From NCBI GenBank assembly GCA_002005505.1, contig KV908362.1, positions 227,501 to 242,500 of the forward strand: a DNA stretch of 15,000 nucleotides, given 5' to 3'. Source of the DNA: Botryococcus braunii (lineage: Eukaryota > Chlorophyta > Trebouxiophyceae). The notes under the pieces were generated by a model. It did no database searches and had not been told where the DNA came from. It saw only the letters and a program-made list of their open reading frames with translations. Positions 7,346-15,000 of the stretch are shown piece after piece (within the stretch, counting starts at the first letter, position 1; each line of letters begins with the position of its first letter). The position numbers were made by a program, and so were the translations under genes.

Positions 7346-8044
7346 CGCAGCTGGCAGAAGTCACCCCCGCTAGCCGCAGCCCCAGCTCCCTGGCCCGCCA
7401 CACGTGCCCGGATGAATCTGGTGAATATTCCGAATACGGGGCTCCAGGCGCACCAAAGCAATTGCACTGGCCTGTCGCCTGGTAACCGACGGCTCCACAT
7501 GTGCAAGGCCGACAATGCCCGCTGGACATCCCCATGCGCAGCCGGGCCCGCGTCATTCTACGGACGCTGCTTGGAGAAACGTGTACAAAATATCCGCGAT
7601 ACGCTGCGTCTGACATCCCTGCAAACAAAGAGCCGCGTGGCTGGGACTGCAGAGGAGGAATGACCGGTCATTCCTCTTCCAGGCGGGACGGGGAGCGCCG
7701 TGCTGCTGCCCCCAGCCACCTGGGTGGCCAACTCCGGGGCCCACTTGCACGCCAGATGCATGACTGCAAAGAGCGGAACAGCCTGGCACACCGCCGCACT
7801 GAGAGTGGGCGCATGGCTGCAGATAGTGGCTACTAAAGCCCCCTGGCCCACCACTTGAATCTGGAGCCAAAACCTGTCGCTCACTACCAGGGTCAACTCA
7901 TGATGTGACGGGAATCAACCGATGCCCCATGTGACTTCCGAAGAGCGCCCGGGAGCAAGCAAGCCGCAAGCCAGGGCATCCACTGTGATGCAGCGCAAGC
8001 GTTCAAGAGCAGGTTTGTCTGGGAAGGCATCCCCCGCTGTGAGG

Positions 8045-8066
8045 TTTTTTTTTTTTTTTTTTTTTT
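8045..8066. repeat. T22 homopolymer in copy A
   Basis: This is a run of 22 T (A on the coding minus strand, giving poly-Lys). The matching place in copy B reads GTCGAAGCTCTGGGGGGCGG, so the run is a copy-A-specific change. It is probably slippage, although a poly(A) insertion is possible. Confidence 0.9.
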
Positions 8067-8234
8067 CCCGGTTGGAATGCGGGGACGGCCTGACGGGCCG
8101 CAGTCTCGTGTGGAAAGCGCACAGGAGTGTGTCAAACAGGTGCTTCCCGAAGACTGCGTGCGCAACCTCTGTCAGCCAGGCTTTGTCGTGCACGTGCTTG
8201 CAGCGCTCGTGGTAAACCTCCCGGACACGGTCCC

Positions 8235-8531
8235 TGTAGCGCTGGAAGCGCTAAGGAAAGGAAGAGATAAGGAGACATCGGAATAGGACTTAGGAATAAG
8301 GCCAGATGCCAGTTACATCAGTTGGCTATGCCAACGATAGATGAATGATATCCATCTGTATATGTATATCTTCCCTCTCTAGCCTTGGCCCTGGTTCCCA
8401 TGCCCTACATGGAGGTACAAGACCTCGGGGACTGTACGGTACGCCAGATGGGTAAGGTCCCGACATCTCATGTGACGGGGGACTGACTTAGGTAATGCTG
8501 GCTTAGTAGTTCCTGGAAGGAGACCGTTACA
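8235..8531 (-). repeat. LTR (3' LTR in element orientation)
   Basis: This 297-bp repeat matches 9016-9308 over 293 aligned positions with two differences seen by eye: AAGG versus AGGG near 8269, and TTCC versus TACC near 8512. On the minus strand it begins TGTAACGG and ends CGCTACA. A GATATACATATA stretch in mid-LTR is a possible TATA region, and TTGGCATAGCCAA is an internal inverted repeat. Confidence 0.93.
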
Positions 8532-8544
8532 TCTCCCCCCTCTT
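8532..8544 (-). promoter_or_regulatory. Polypurine tract
   Basis: On the minus strand AAGAGGGGGGAGA lies immediately before the TGTAACGG start of the 3' LTR. This is the expected place and composition for the plus-strand DNA primer of an LTR retrotransposon, and it fixes the element's orientation. Confidence 0.85.
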
Positions 8545-8898
8545 AAAACAAGCCCCCTTTCTTTGAGTGTTGTATTAGGCAATTGGGAAACCAAGTAGCC
8601 GGTAGGCTGAGAGTCTCATTATTTTGAGGTCTGCTGAGTGGTACGGGGTCCCAACCCGTAGATTTCCATACCCTATACGTCCAGCCACCAGACGCTGCCC
8701 CCAACTTGGTGCACAGCCACTCCCACATGTGGGTTGATGGTGGGGGAAATCTATGACATAAAGGGCAACAGCAGGAAAAGCATGTCAACAATTCGATCAT
8801 ATATGATAGATATCTTCTATCAGAAGCGAAGACAAATCTTAATATATAACAAGAAGCAATGGCTACACTCCTGATGAAGGAGCTAAGATTATTGGGCT

Positions 8899-8988
8899 AC
8901 CTTCCTCACGTCCCATACCATGGGGGAAAGGAGCAGATATGAAGGGCCACCTTCCTCCACGTCCCATACCGTGGAGAGAAGGAGCAAG
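8899..8988. repeat. 50-bp tandem pair inside the LTR element
   Basis: CCTTCCTCACGTCCCATACC (from 8900) and CCTTCCTCCACGTCCCATAC (from 8950) start two units, each ending in a GGAGCA-like purine stretch. It sits just inside the PBS, where a packaging or leader function would be expected. That role is conjecture. Confidence 0.8.
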
Positions 8989-8993
8989 TCTGT

Positions 8994-9008
8994 GGATCGC
9001 CGATACCA
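8994..9008 (-). promoter_or_regulatory. Candidate primer-binding site
   Basis: On the minus strand TGGTATCGGCGATCC begins within a few bases of the 5' LTR. TGG is the complement of a tRNA CCA end. TGGTATC matches the first seven bases of the plant-type initiator-Met PBS (TGGTATCAGAGC) before diverging, so the primer tRNA is not certain. Confidence 0.65.
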
Positions 9009-9011
9009 TAT

Positions 9012-9308
9012 ATATGCGCTGGAAGCGCTAAGGAAAGGAAGAGATAGGGAGACATCGGAATAGGACTTAGGAATAAGGCCAGATGCCAGTTACATCAGTT
9101 GGCTATGCCAACGATAGATGAATGATATCCATCTGTATATGTATATCTTCCCTCTCTAGCCTTGGCCCTGGTTCCCATGCCCTACATGGAGGTACAAGAC
9201 CTCGGGGACTGTACGGTACGCCAGATGGGTAAGGTCCCGACATCTCATGTGACGGGGGACTGACTTAGGTAATGCTGGCTTAGTAGTACCTGGAAGGAGA
9301 CCGTTACA
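9012..9308 (-). repeat. LTR (5' LTR in element orientation)
   Basis: This is the partner of 8235-8531. The bases at the internal edge (ATAT before GCGCTGG) differ from the TGTA terminus of the other LTR, so the last few bases of this LTR are uncertain. The edge toward the host ends CGTTACA, followed by target duplication GTCCC. Confidence 0.93.
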
Positions 9309-9630
9309 GTCCCCAGGGGCGCCAGCTTGGCGAGGTCCGGCAATGAAACGGCGTGGCTTTGCAGAATCCGCCTCTGGACATCCGCGGGAAGTCTTCCCCA
9401 CAGTGCGCGATCCGCAAGTTGTGATGAGGACCTGTGGTGCACGCTCTGTTCTCAGCACGAGTGAGCACTGTGATGTCACCCCTCAAAAAGAATTGGCAGA
9501 TCTGGAGCCCGAAACCCATTGAACTACGAGGCAAGGTATGTGATCATGCGTAAAAATATTCCATTCTGTCTCTCTGAGTGTGGACTACTTAGGTGCCAAC
9601 GCCTGATCTAGTGCGTGGCCCCCGCCCCCC

Positions 9631-9963
<333 letters not shown>

Positions 9964-10315
9964 CCGCACCTGCAGCCATTCGGATGTCGACACGTGACTA
10001 TTCGGGCGTCGGGGCCTCAGACTGATATTTCATTTTTCCCTTTAACTCGATGTGGATGTAACACACGGTGTCACACGGTGCCAGACGGGCCCCGAGCAAG
10101 GCACCAAGCAATCATTACACTGAAGCTGTGGAAGCGTTCTTCATGTCAAAGTATAAGCTGTAATGAAAGGGGATACTATATTTGTAGCTGTTAAGCGGAC
10201 GACCCACTGCTTTTCCAGCGGTGATTGACTGGTAGCATGTAATCAACCCTGTGGGGATAGTGCTATCTCTTGCTCCGGCTAAGCGTCTGTCGTCACCAGC
10301 TTTTCAAGAGCGAGG
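9964..10315. other. Spacer, no gene seen
   Basis: This is unique sequence between the CT and GT tracts. The only structure noted is a short direct duplication, CACACGGTGTCACACGGTG, near 10060. Confidence 0.5.
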
Positions 10316-10329
10316 CGTGCGTGCATGTG

Positions 10330-10404
<75 letters not shown>

Positions 10405-10455
10405 ATGTGTGTGTGTGTGTGCGTCCATGTGCGTGTGCGTGTGCATGTGCATGCG

Positions 10456-10545
<90 letters not shown>

Positions 10546-10570
10546 TGTGTTTGTTTGTGTGTGTGTATGT
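10316..10570. repeat. (GT)n microsatellite with GC and TGCA interruptions
   Basis: About 250 nt of alternating purine-pyrimidine GT are interrupted by GCATGTGCATGCGCATG around 10430-10458. The sequence is strongly Z-DNA-prone. Cys-Val frames on the plus strand are artefacts. Confidence 0.98.
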
Positions 10571-11087
10571 TCTATTCTTTGATTAAATGCTTAAACAAGA
10601 AAGAAAGGGGGGCACAGATTGGGTTGCAGTCCTTATTTACACTTCAAAATGAAGCACAGTCGAAGCGCAAACCAGATATCCTACATAGTTTGCTGTCTTG
10701 ATCATTGCCAATAATTCCAAATTCTGCGGGCTTTGTCATGGGCCACCCGGTTGTCCAGGGGCCCCAGTCACCGGAGTTCTTGAGTACTAGTACTTCTCCT
10801 TTGGGGTCTCTGAAAGGACGCAAACCTTAAAGGTTCAACCTTGCCAACTGGTGTTTCTTCAAAACCACTCTAGATCTGGAATGCGCCTTGATTAAACGCA
10901 CGAAAGCCTCACAGGATATCTCTCCGAGCCTCCCCCGACCCCCCGGGGGGGGGGGGGGACGTTCGAGTCTCTGACAGGAAAAAAAAAAACCCCCTCAGCA
11001 AAAGGTATTCCCCTCCTTTGAGTCACAGCAAGAAACCTTCTTTCAGTCTCTGGAACCAAACCATCGTGGAGGTGTCTGCTGGAAATC
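10571..11087. other. Spacer with C6G14 and A10 homopolymers
   Basis: No gene is supported. C6G14 at 10939-10958 is a self-complementary homopolymer junction, followed by an A run at about 10980-10989. AGTACTAGTACT (near 10784) is a 12-bp palindrome. Confidence 0.5.
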
Positions 11088-11162
11088 ATGCTCGAGTCCC
11101 AGATGCTTGAGTCTCAGATGCTCGAGTCCCAGATGCTCGAGTCCCAGATGCTTGAGTCTCAG
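11088..11162 (+). repeat. 15-bp tandem repeat, 5 units
   Basis: ATGCTCGAGTCCCAG (variant ATGCTTGAGTCTCAG) is repeated five times. The unit is in frame and reads MLESQ five times on the plus strand. Two variants alternate, and most differences are C/T changes at the third codon position. That is equally explained by repeat evolution without coding. Confidence 0.95.
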
Positions 11163-11287
11163 CCCCGTACGAGTCCTCGGGAAGCCTGGCCCCAGTCTCG
11201 AGCGTCTTGCTGGAGTCCTCAACAGAAATCCTCGGGCCCTGGCATGCTAACTAGCAAGCATATCTGTGCTCATGACCCGAAGCTGTT

Positions 11288-11353
11288 AAGAGCTGTGCTC
11301 GATGAGCTGAAGAGCTGTGCTCGGTGAGCTGAAGAGCTGTGATCAATGAGCTG
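11288..11353. repeat. 22-bp tandem repeat, 3 units
   Basis: AAGAGCTGTGCTCGATGAGC plus TG is repeated three times with GG and ATCAA variants, followed by a partial TGATCAG unit. Confidence 0.9.
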
Positions 11354-11712
11354 TGATCAGAGTTGGAGTATGTCCTCAACATAGTCCCACAATGCTCACA
11401 GCAGGTCTGCGGCTGGATCACGCCCACCAAAACATCCTCATCGACCAAACCACCAATCAAGCAGAAAGACCCCAAAACAACGTCATGAACGTCAAACAAT
11501 GCAACCTCACACTTCAGCGTCATACACTTGTTTCCAATCAGAAATAAATACTCATCAGAAGTCCACTAATCCACCAACAAACTGATACATCAACAAAGTC
11601 GAAGACTATTACTAACATCATCATCAACACAATGTGGGAGGTGGGGGACAGCTGGCAAGACTCTCTATGGCGCAATCTCTCCAATGTTGCTCAATCAAGG
11701 CTGCACTTTCTC

Positions 11713-11832
11713 CACAACTCCAGTCTCCGCAACTCCACTCCAGTCTCCGCAACTCCACTCCAGTCTCCACAACTCCACTCCAGTCTCCACAACTCCACTC
11801 CAGTCTCCACAACTCCACTCCAGTCTCCACAA
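11713..11832. repeat. 20-bp tandem repeat, 6 units (copy B only)
   Basis: AACTCCACTCCAGTCTCC[G/A]C recurs at exactly 20-bp spacing. Copy A has single CCAGTCTCCACAAC and TTCTCCACAACAGAGCAGCC forms instead. The unit is not a multiple of three, yet all three plus frames stay open because the unit lacks stops. Confidence 0.95.
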
Positions 11833-11917
11833 CAGAGCAGCCGGTGGCCTCCTTGGAAACCCTAATTACTAAAACGACCAAACCTTCCTGTGCGCACACC
11901 AGTGGAGTGTAAGTCAG

Positions 11918-11998
11918 CCCCCATGATGTCTGTGTGCATACTCAGGCAATACAATACATTCAGCCTATGATGTCTGTGTGCATATGAATGGAGTGAAC
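11918..11998. repeat. Two-unit relic of the 42-bp minisatellite in copy B
   Basis: ATGATGTCTGTGTGCATA occurs near 11928 and 11968, matching the copy-A array at 6588-6915 in unit and position. Confidence 0.8.
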
Positions 11999-12049
11999 TA
12001 TAAGCCCCGTGATGTCAGGGAAATCCACTCGAATGCCATTCTCATTACC

Positions 12050-12415
12050 TCACTCCCCCCCCCTCCCCACCTCGGTTTGAAGCTAGAACACCCATGACCC
12101 AACGGGAAGGAGTCACTGCCCAGTCGAGCTAAAGGCCCCTCTCCCCCCCCCCCCCGGGCGGCCAACTGGCTGAAGGCCCGCGGCCCCCCCTCCCCCACTC
12201 CCTGAAGGCCCCGCCCCCCCCCCCACTCTCTGAAGCCCCCCTCCCCCCCCCCAAAAAAATCGGGCTGAAAGGCCCCCCACCCCCCCTTGGCTGAAGCCCC
12301 CCCCCCCCACCCCCTGCCACTGGCTGAAGCCGCCACCCCCGCCCCGCCCGGGCCCCGCCCCGCCCCCGCGCCTTCCCCCGCAGCTTGCAGGACCCCCTCC
12401 CTCCCCCGAGGGCCC
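12050..12415. repeat. C-rich minisatellite punctuated by CTGAAG (copy B)
   Basis: C-runs are separated by ACTGGCTGAAGG, ACTCCCTGAAGG, ACTCTCTGAAGC, GGGCTGAAAGG, TTGGCTGAAGC and ACTGGCTGAAGC between about 12165 and 12330. These correspond to the copy-A array at 7106-7345. The minus strand is rich in G-runs of four or more. Confidence 0.85.
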
Positions 12416-12439
12416 CAGCTCCCTATCCCGCCATATATT

Positions 12440-13411
12440 TCACGTTAACATGAATTCAAGGAACATTTCGGAAACGGGCCTCCAGGCACACCAAATCAAC
12501 TCCACTGGCATGTCGCGAGCAAAGCGCCCGTTCCACATGTGCAAGGCTGACAGTGCTCGCTGGTCATCCTCATGCACCGCTGGGCCCGCGTCATTCCACG
12601 GGCGGGCTCCGGTCAAAGCCTGTGGGAGTGCTCCGGTCCAAAAAGACTCAAGAAAAAACTGCTGCCTTTTGCCTTTTACAAGCCCGTGAACAGTGGGTCC
12701 CTCGGCTGGGACTGCATGGGAGGTGTTCATCCCTCTGCCAGGCGGGACGGGGAGCGCTGCGCTGCTGCTCCCCGCCACCTGGCCAGCAGACTCCGGGGCC
12801 CACTTGCACGCTAGATGCAGGACTGCAAAGAACGGTACAGCCTGGCACGGCGCCGCAAAGAGAGAGGGCGGCCAGGTGCAGACAGTGATTTTAAAAGCCC
12901 CCTGGCCCTGCCTACCTACTCGGATGTTCAGCCACCCTCTGCCGATCACTTACAGCTGCAACTCTTGATGTGATGTGACCCGAAGGACCCTCCAGGTGAC
13001 GCTTGAACAGTCCCCGGGAGCAAGCAAGCCGTAAGCCAGGGCATCCACTGTGATAGAGTGCAAGCCTTCAAGAGTGGGTTTGTCTGGTAAGGCATCCCCT
13101 GCTGTGAGGTCGAAGCTCTGGGGGGCGGGGAGCGGGAACGGCCTGACGGGCGGCAGCTCGGTGCGGAACGCCCACAGGAGTGTGTCGAGCAGGTGCTTCC
13201 CGAAGACTGAGTGCGCAACCTCTGTCAGCCAGACTATGTCGTGTGTGCAGCGCTCGTGGTAGACCTCCCGAAACACGGTCCCCAGGGGCGCCAGCTTGCC
13301 GAGGTCCGGCAATGAAAGGGCGCGGCTTTGGAGAATCCGCCTCTGGAGATCCGTGGAAAGCCTTCCCCACAGCGCGCGGTCCGCCAGTTGTGATGAGGAC
13401 CTGTGGTGCAC
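12440..13411 (-). pseudogene. F-box-like protein gene or remnant, copy B
   Basis: A single minus-strand frame of 324 codons is broken only by a TAA at 12950-12952; copy A has GTA there. The N-terminal LADRALWGRLSTDLQRRIL, then SLPDLGKLAPLGTVFREVYH, has F-box-like spacing of Leu, Ile and basic residues, with FREVYHERC as helix 3. After it come WLTEVAHSVFGKHLLDTLLW, a Pro-rich linker and LTAGDALPDKPTLEGLHSIT. The C-terminal part holds VTWRVLRV, GWLNIRV, FFAVLHLACKWAPE, LPVPPGRGM, ALHMWNGR and IWCAWRPVSEM, ending TGA at 12440. There is no usable ATG: a TGA lies 9 nt upstream of the open frame, and a CACCACAG|G acceptor-like site falls at its start, so a 5' exon is probably missing. The TAA overlaps a donor-like GTAAGT, leaving a splice alternative open. 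It could be a lightly damaged gene or a pseudogene. Confidence 0.6.
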
Positions 13412-13592
13412 GCTCTGTTCTCAGCACCAGTGAGCATTCCGGATGTCAAACCGCAGGAAGACTGGCAGATCTGGAGCACAAAACCCAAAGAACAACGAGG
13501 CAAGATATGTGATCATGCGCATAAAAATATTCCAGTCACTATCACTCTAAAAGTGGACTGCCCTGGTGCAAACGCCTGATTTATTGTGTGGC

Positions 13593-14342
13593 ACACAAGG
13601 GTTTATCAATGCTCCGGGATGGAACGTGCAACTACGGGTCGGCACAGAACCAATGTTAATGGCCCCAATAGCGGTTACCGAACAGATGAACTCATTTTGA
13701 ACAACACAGAAGACTACTGTACTGATATGAATGTGGCGTCTTTGGCAGTACACGTCGTCATAAATGAAGACACTGTCAATTTCTTCATATGATAATCACA
13801 ACATTAATTTAGGCCAATATTCAAACGACATTGGATTGACTAATCCGTATTTGCAATCTGCTCTGGGGATCCCGGCTCGGGAAGTATGTTGGACTGCATG
13901 ATGCTGCCAAGCTCCACGCACAGTGTTAATGCTGACCCATCACAAAGTAATCAAGACTTCTGGATTGCCTTACCGGGGGCGAGGACGCGATGCAGGTGAT
14001 GCCTCCTTTGAGCATGAGGACTTCGCTGTTAGATCCGGATCACGGCTTGGGAAGGCACTCATAGTGACAAGCCGAAGCGTTTGATTAACAATAAAAGATC
14101 CAATGCCATTTTAATCAAGCATAAATGCATAGACAATAGTCCTCAATAAGTGTTTATCCACCATAGCTAAGAGACGAGGGAGGCGAGGGCCCAAAAGCAG
14201 CTTCTCTCGGGGCCCCAAGGTCCCCTGGGTACGGTACAGGGTATTAAGTGTCTCGGGGACTTCAATACCGATATATGGTTTTTAACTATGTCACGGAGCA
14301 GAGATGGCCGGCTGCGTCTCAGGGCACATAAAAGACTTGGCT
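13593..14342. other. Right-hand unique region, no confident gene
   Basis: A plus frame at 13586-13792 and a short plus reading at about 13974-14084 (GDASFEHEDFAVRSGSRL, stop TGA at 14082) are protein-like in places. An AATAAA follows the latter at 14090-14095, too close to be a normal terminator of translation plus polyadenylation. Nothing is recognised by family. Confidence 0.35.
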
Positions 14343-14348
14343 TTTATT
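14343..14348 (-). promoter_or_regulatory. Candidate polyadenylation signal (AATAAA)
   Basis: On the minus strand AATAAA lies about 70 nt beyond the TAA of the 14416-14583 frame, a plausible 3' UTR spacing. Significance depends on that exon being real. Confidence 0.3.
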
Positions 14349-14415
14349 AGGTACTGCAAGGAAGTGGGGCCATTGGCGTCGGTGATGCAAGAATACTTGC
14401 CGGTCAGGGTCGTTG

Positions 14416-14583
14416 TTACACAAGTTTCCTATGTGACTTTGCGAATACCTCCTCCACCACTGACAATGCTTTGATAAGTGCCACGTCGCCCATTTTCTGG
14501 TTCCCCACCTCAAATTGTACTGATGGTTTTTGCCGCAGACAGTGCCACCGAAACACGTGCACGTGGGCAACATCTAATACCAA
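14416..14583 (-). CDS. Putative 3'-terminal exon of an unidentified gene
   Basis: An acceptor-like CTTGCTCTGCCGCAG ends at 14584. From 14583 exactly 56 codons run to a TAA at 14416-14418 with no interruption. The peptide (LVLDVAHVHVFRWHCLRQKP, then NQKMGDVALIKALSVVEEVF, AKSHRKLV) is balanced, with an amphipathic helix-like C-terminus and no low complexity. An in-frame TGA sits just upstream of the acceptor, consistent with an intron. AATAAA follows in the expected 3' UTR range. No GTRAGT donor was found for a preceding exon within 170 nt. No family is recognised; an overlapping minus frame (14319-14573) is also open, so chance is not excluded. Confidence 0.3.
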   Translation of the reverse strand: MVLDVAHVHVFRWHCLRQKPSVQFEVGNQKMGDVALIKALSVVEEVFAKSHRKLV

Positions 14584-14697
14584 CTGCGGCAGAGCAAGTC
14601 AACATTGGCAAGCAGGCAGTCTTTCTCCCTACTGCAGATATTTAAGTCGTCATTCAGGTCTGGGCAAGGAGTGTGTGTACACAGTCATGACTGCAGA

Positions 14698-15000
14698 TCA
14701 GGGCACTAGGTCGATGTTGCAGCCAACATTGCTGCCGCGTGTGCGTTGGAAGTGCTTTCTACTCCAAACCATGGAGAGTGTGACGCGACAAACGCGTTCA
14801 CAAAATACGAGGCGTCGCACAACGACCTGCCAGTGCGCATTGTGCTTTTTAAAGGCTGGCTTGGGGGACACGGTGGGGATACGCGGCCGTGGGGTTGGCT
14901 CCCACCTCCGAGGTAAAGGCACGATAATCTTGAAACAAACCAACAACATTGGCTCACGTACAGAAATATACATGCTAACTCTGAAATGGATTCTCCTCAA
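14698..15000 (-). CDS. Unassigned minus-strand frame open at the right edge
   Basis: About 100 codons are open from the window edge to a TGA at about 14698. A second minus frame (14706-14957) overlaps it and is also open. Peptide stretches such as HNAHWQVVVRRLVFCERVCR in the first and LCDASYFVNAFVASHSPWFG in the second both look plausible, so the reading frame is unresolved. No domain is recognised. It could belong to the same gene as 14416-14583. Confidence 0.2.
   Translation of the reverse strand: MRRIHFRVSMYISVREPMLLVCFKIIVPLPRRWEPTPRPRIPTVSPKPAFKKHNAHWQVVVRRLVFCERVCRVTLSMVWSRKHFQRTRGSNVGCNIDLVP

Larger units (their letters stand above)
8235..9308 (-). mobile_element. Non-autonomous TRIM-like LTR retrotransposon
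   Basis: Two near-identical direct repeats of about 297 bp flank about 480 bp of internal DNA. The element starts TGTAGCG and ends CGTTACA (TG...CA), and GTCCC is duplicated at 8230-8234 and 9309-9313. Copy B of the surrounding duplication has the unoccupied site CACGGTCCCCAGGGGCGCC at about 13275. Orientation is minus: a purine tract abuts the LTR at 8531, and a TGGTATC PBS candidate abuts the other LTR near 9008. The internal region has no gag, protease, reverse transcriptase, RNase H or integrase, so mobilisation would need proteins in trans. Its size of 1.07 kb fits TRIMs (typically under 1.5 kb). One minus frame of about 85 codons (8543-8800, FSCCCPLCHRFPP, KLGAASGGWTYRVW) has no recognised domain. 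Confidence 0.93.
7408..9442 (-). pseudogene. F-box-like protein remnant, copy A (disrupted)
   Basis: Reading on the minus strand from about 9442, the product starts SSSQLADRALWGRL, then RILQSHAVSLPDLAKLAPL. This alternation of Leu, Trp and basic residues resembles an F-box, the SCF-ligase adaptor domain that binds SKP1. The frame is cut at 9308 by the LTR element and resumes at 8234 with a 1-nt deletion (near 8223), then EVYHERC..WLTEVAHAVFGKHL. It continues through LTAGDAFPDKPALE, a TGA at 7915-7917, FWLQIQVVGQGAL, FAVMHLACKWAPE, LPVPPGRGM and a TAG at 7558-7560 to ALHMWSRR..WCAWSPVF. A T22 run (8045-8066) replaces sequence present in copy B. The alignment to copy B is collinear and in frame. 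With an element insertion, a frameshift and two stops it cannot make the full product. The F-box label is tentative and the C-terminal family is unknown. Confidence 0.7.
6000..9619. repeat. Segmental duplication, copy A
   Basis: This segment is collinear with 11398-13592. Matching landmarks include the GGACCAAACC/CGACCAAACC leader, AACTGATACATCAA, ATGTGGGAGGTG..GGACAGCT, ACAACAGAGCAGCC.GTGGCCTCC, the CATGATGTCTGTGTGCAT minisatellite, the C-rich GGCTGAAG array, the minus-strand coding remnant and the ATGTGATCATGCG..AAAAATATTCC end. Copy A is longer because it carries an LTR element (8235-9308), more 42-bp units and an expanded ATC run. Substitutions and small indels are spread throughout, so the duplication is much older than the LTR insertion. 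End points are by eye. Confidence 0.9.
11398..13592. repeat. Segmental duplication, copy B
   Basis: This is the direct-orientation partner of 6000-9619 and lies about 5.4 kb downstream at its left edge and 4 kb at its right. It lacks the LTR element and the long ATC run, has two rather than seven to eight 42-bp units, and uniquely carries an expanded 20-bp array. The copies diverge moderately throughout, more than the LTRs diverge from each other. Confidence 0.9.

Noticed and set aside
8045..8066. Poly(A) tail of a retroposed gene or SINE (T22)
   Set aside because: The sequence on both sides aligns with copy B without a large insertion or target duplication, so slippage or local replacement is simpler.
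7408..8234. Reassigned stop codons as an explanation for the broken frames
   Set aside because: The stops are TGA, TAG and TAA and align with Arg, Trp and Val codons in the other copy. No single code change fits, and copy A also has a frameshift and an insertion.
8235..9308. Simple tandem segmental duplication instead of an LTR element
   Set aside because: The TG...CA ends, GTCCC duplication, abutting purine tract, PBS candidate and empty site in copy B together indicate retrotransposition.

Overview
The window looks like repeat-dominated nuclear DNA from a eukaryote. Long perfect microsatellites (CA, CT, GT, ATC, CCCT), C-homopolymers, minisatellites, an LTR-type element, candidate splice sites and the absence of long uninterrupted genes all argue against a bacterial or phage origin. 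The lineage cannot be fixed from this sequence. A short CCCTAAA-like stretch and a small TRIM-like LTR element would suit a green alga or plant, but neither is diagnostic.

Region 1-2350 is mostly simple and tandem repeats around one credible coding piece: a minus-strand exon (1446-1710) with a membrane-spanning segment that ends in a GTGAGT donor. A 97-bp tandem duplication lies just 3' of it, where its intron would be. Region 2350-5990 has no gene that can be called with confidence. It holds a long inverted repeat (3250-3365), a CCCT microsatellite, a 70-bp tandem pair and, between 4959 and 5872, an unusual cluster of perfect or near-perfect palindromes.

The main structure is a direct segmental duplication. 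Copy A (about 6000-9619) and copy B (about 11398-13592) align in the same order and orientation: an ATC/AAC-rich leader, a CCAGTCTCC repeat, a 42-bp minisatellite, a C-rich array punctuated by GGCTGAAG, then a minus-strand protein-coding remnant of about 320 codons. The two protein copies keep one common frame but carry different lesions. Copy B has one in-frame TAA. Copy A has a TGA, a TAG, a 1-nt frameshift, a homopolymer substitution and an inserted mobile element. The N-terminal part resembles an F-box; the rest is not recognised.

The insertion in copy A is a complete non-autonomous LTR retrotransposon (8235-9308, minus strand). It has 297-bp LTRs that differ by two substitutions in the aligned body, TG...CA ends, a GTCCC target duplication, a purine tract abutting one LTR and a TGGTATC primer-binding-site candidate next to the other. 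Copy B preserves the empty target site, which makes this the best-supported inference in the window.

The spacer between the copies (9620-11400) is CT and GT microsatellite plus short tandem repeats. From 13593 to the end there is no confident gene. A minus-strand 168-nt putative terminal exon with a downstream AATAAA (14343-14583) and a minus ORF running off the right edge are the only candidates.
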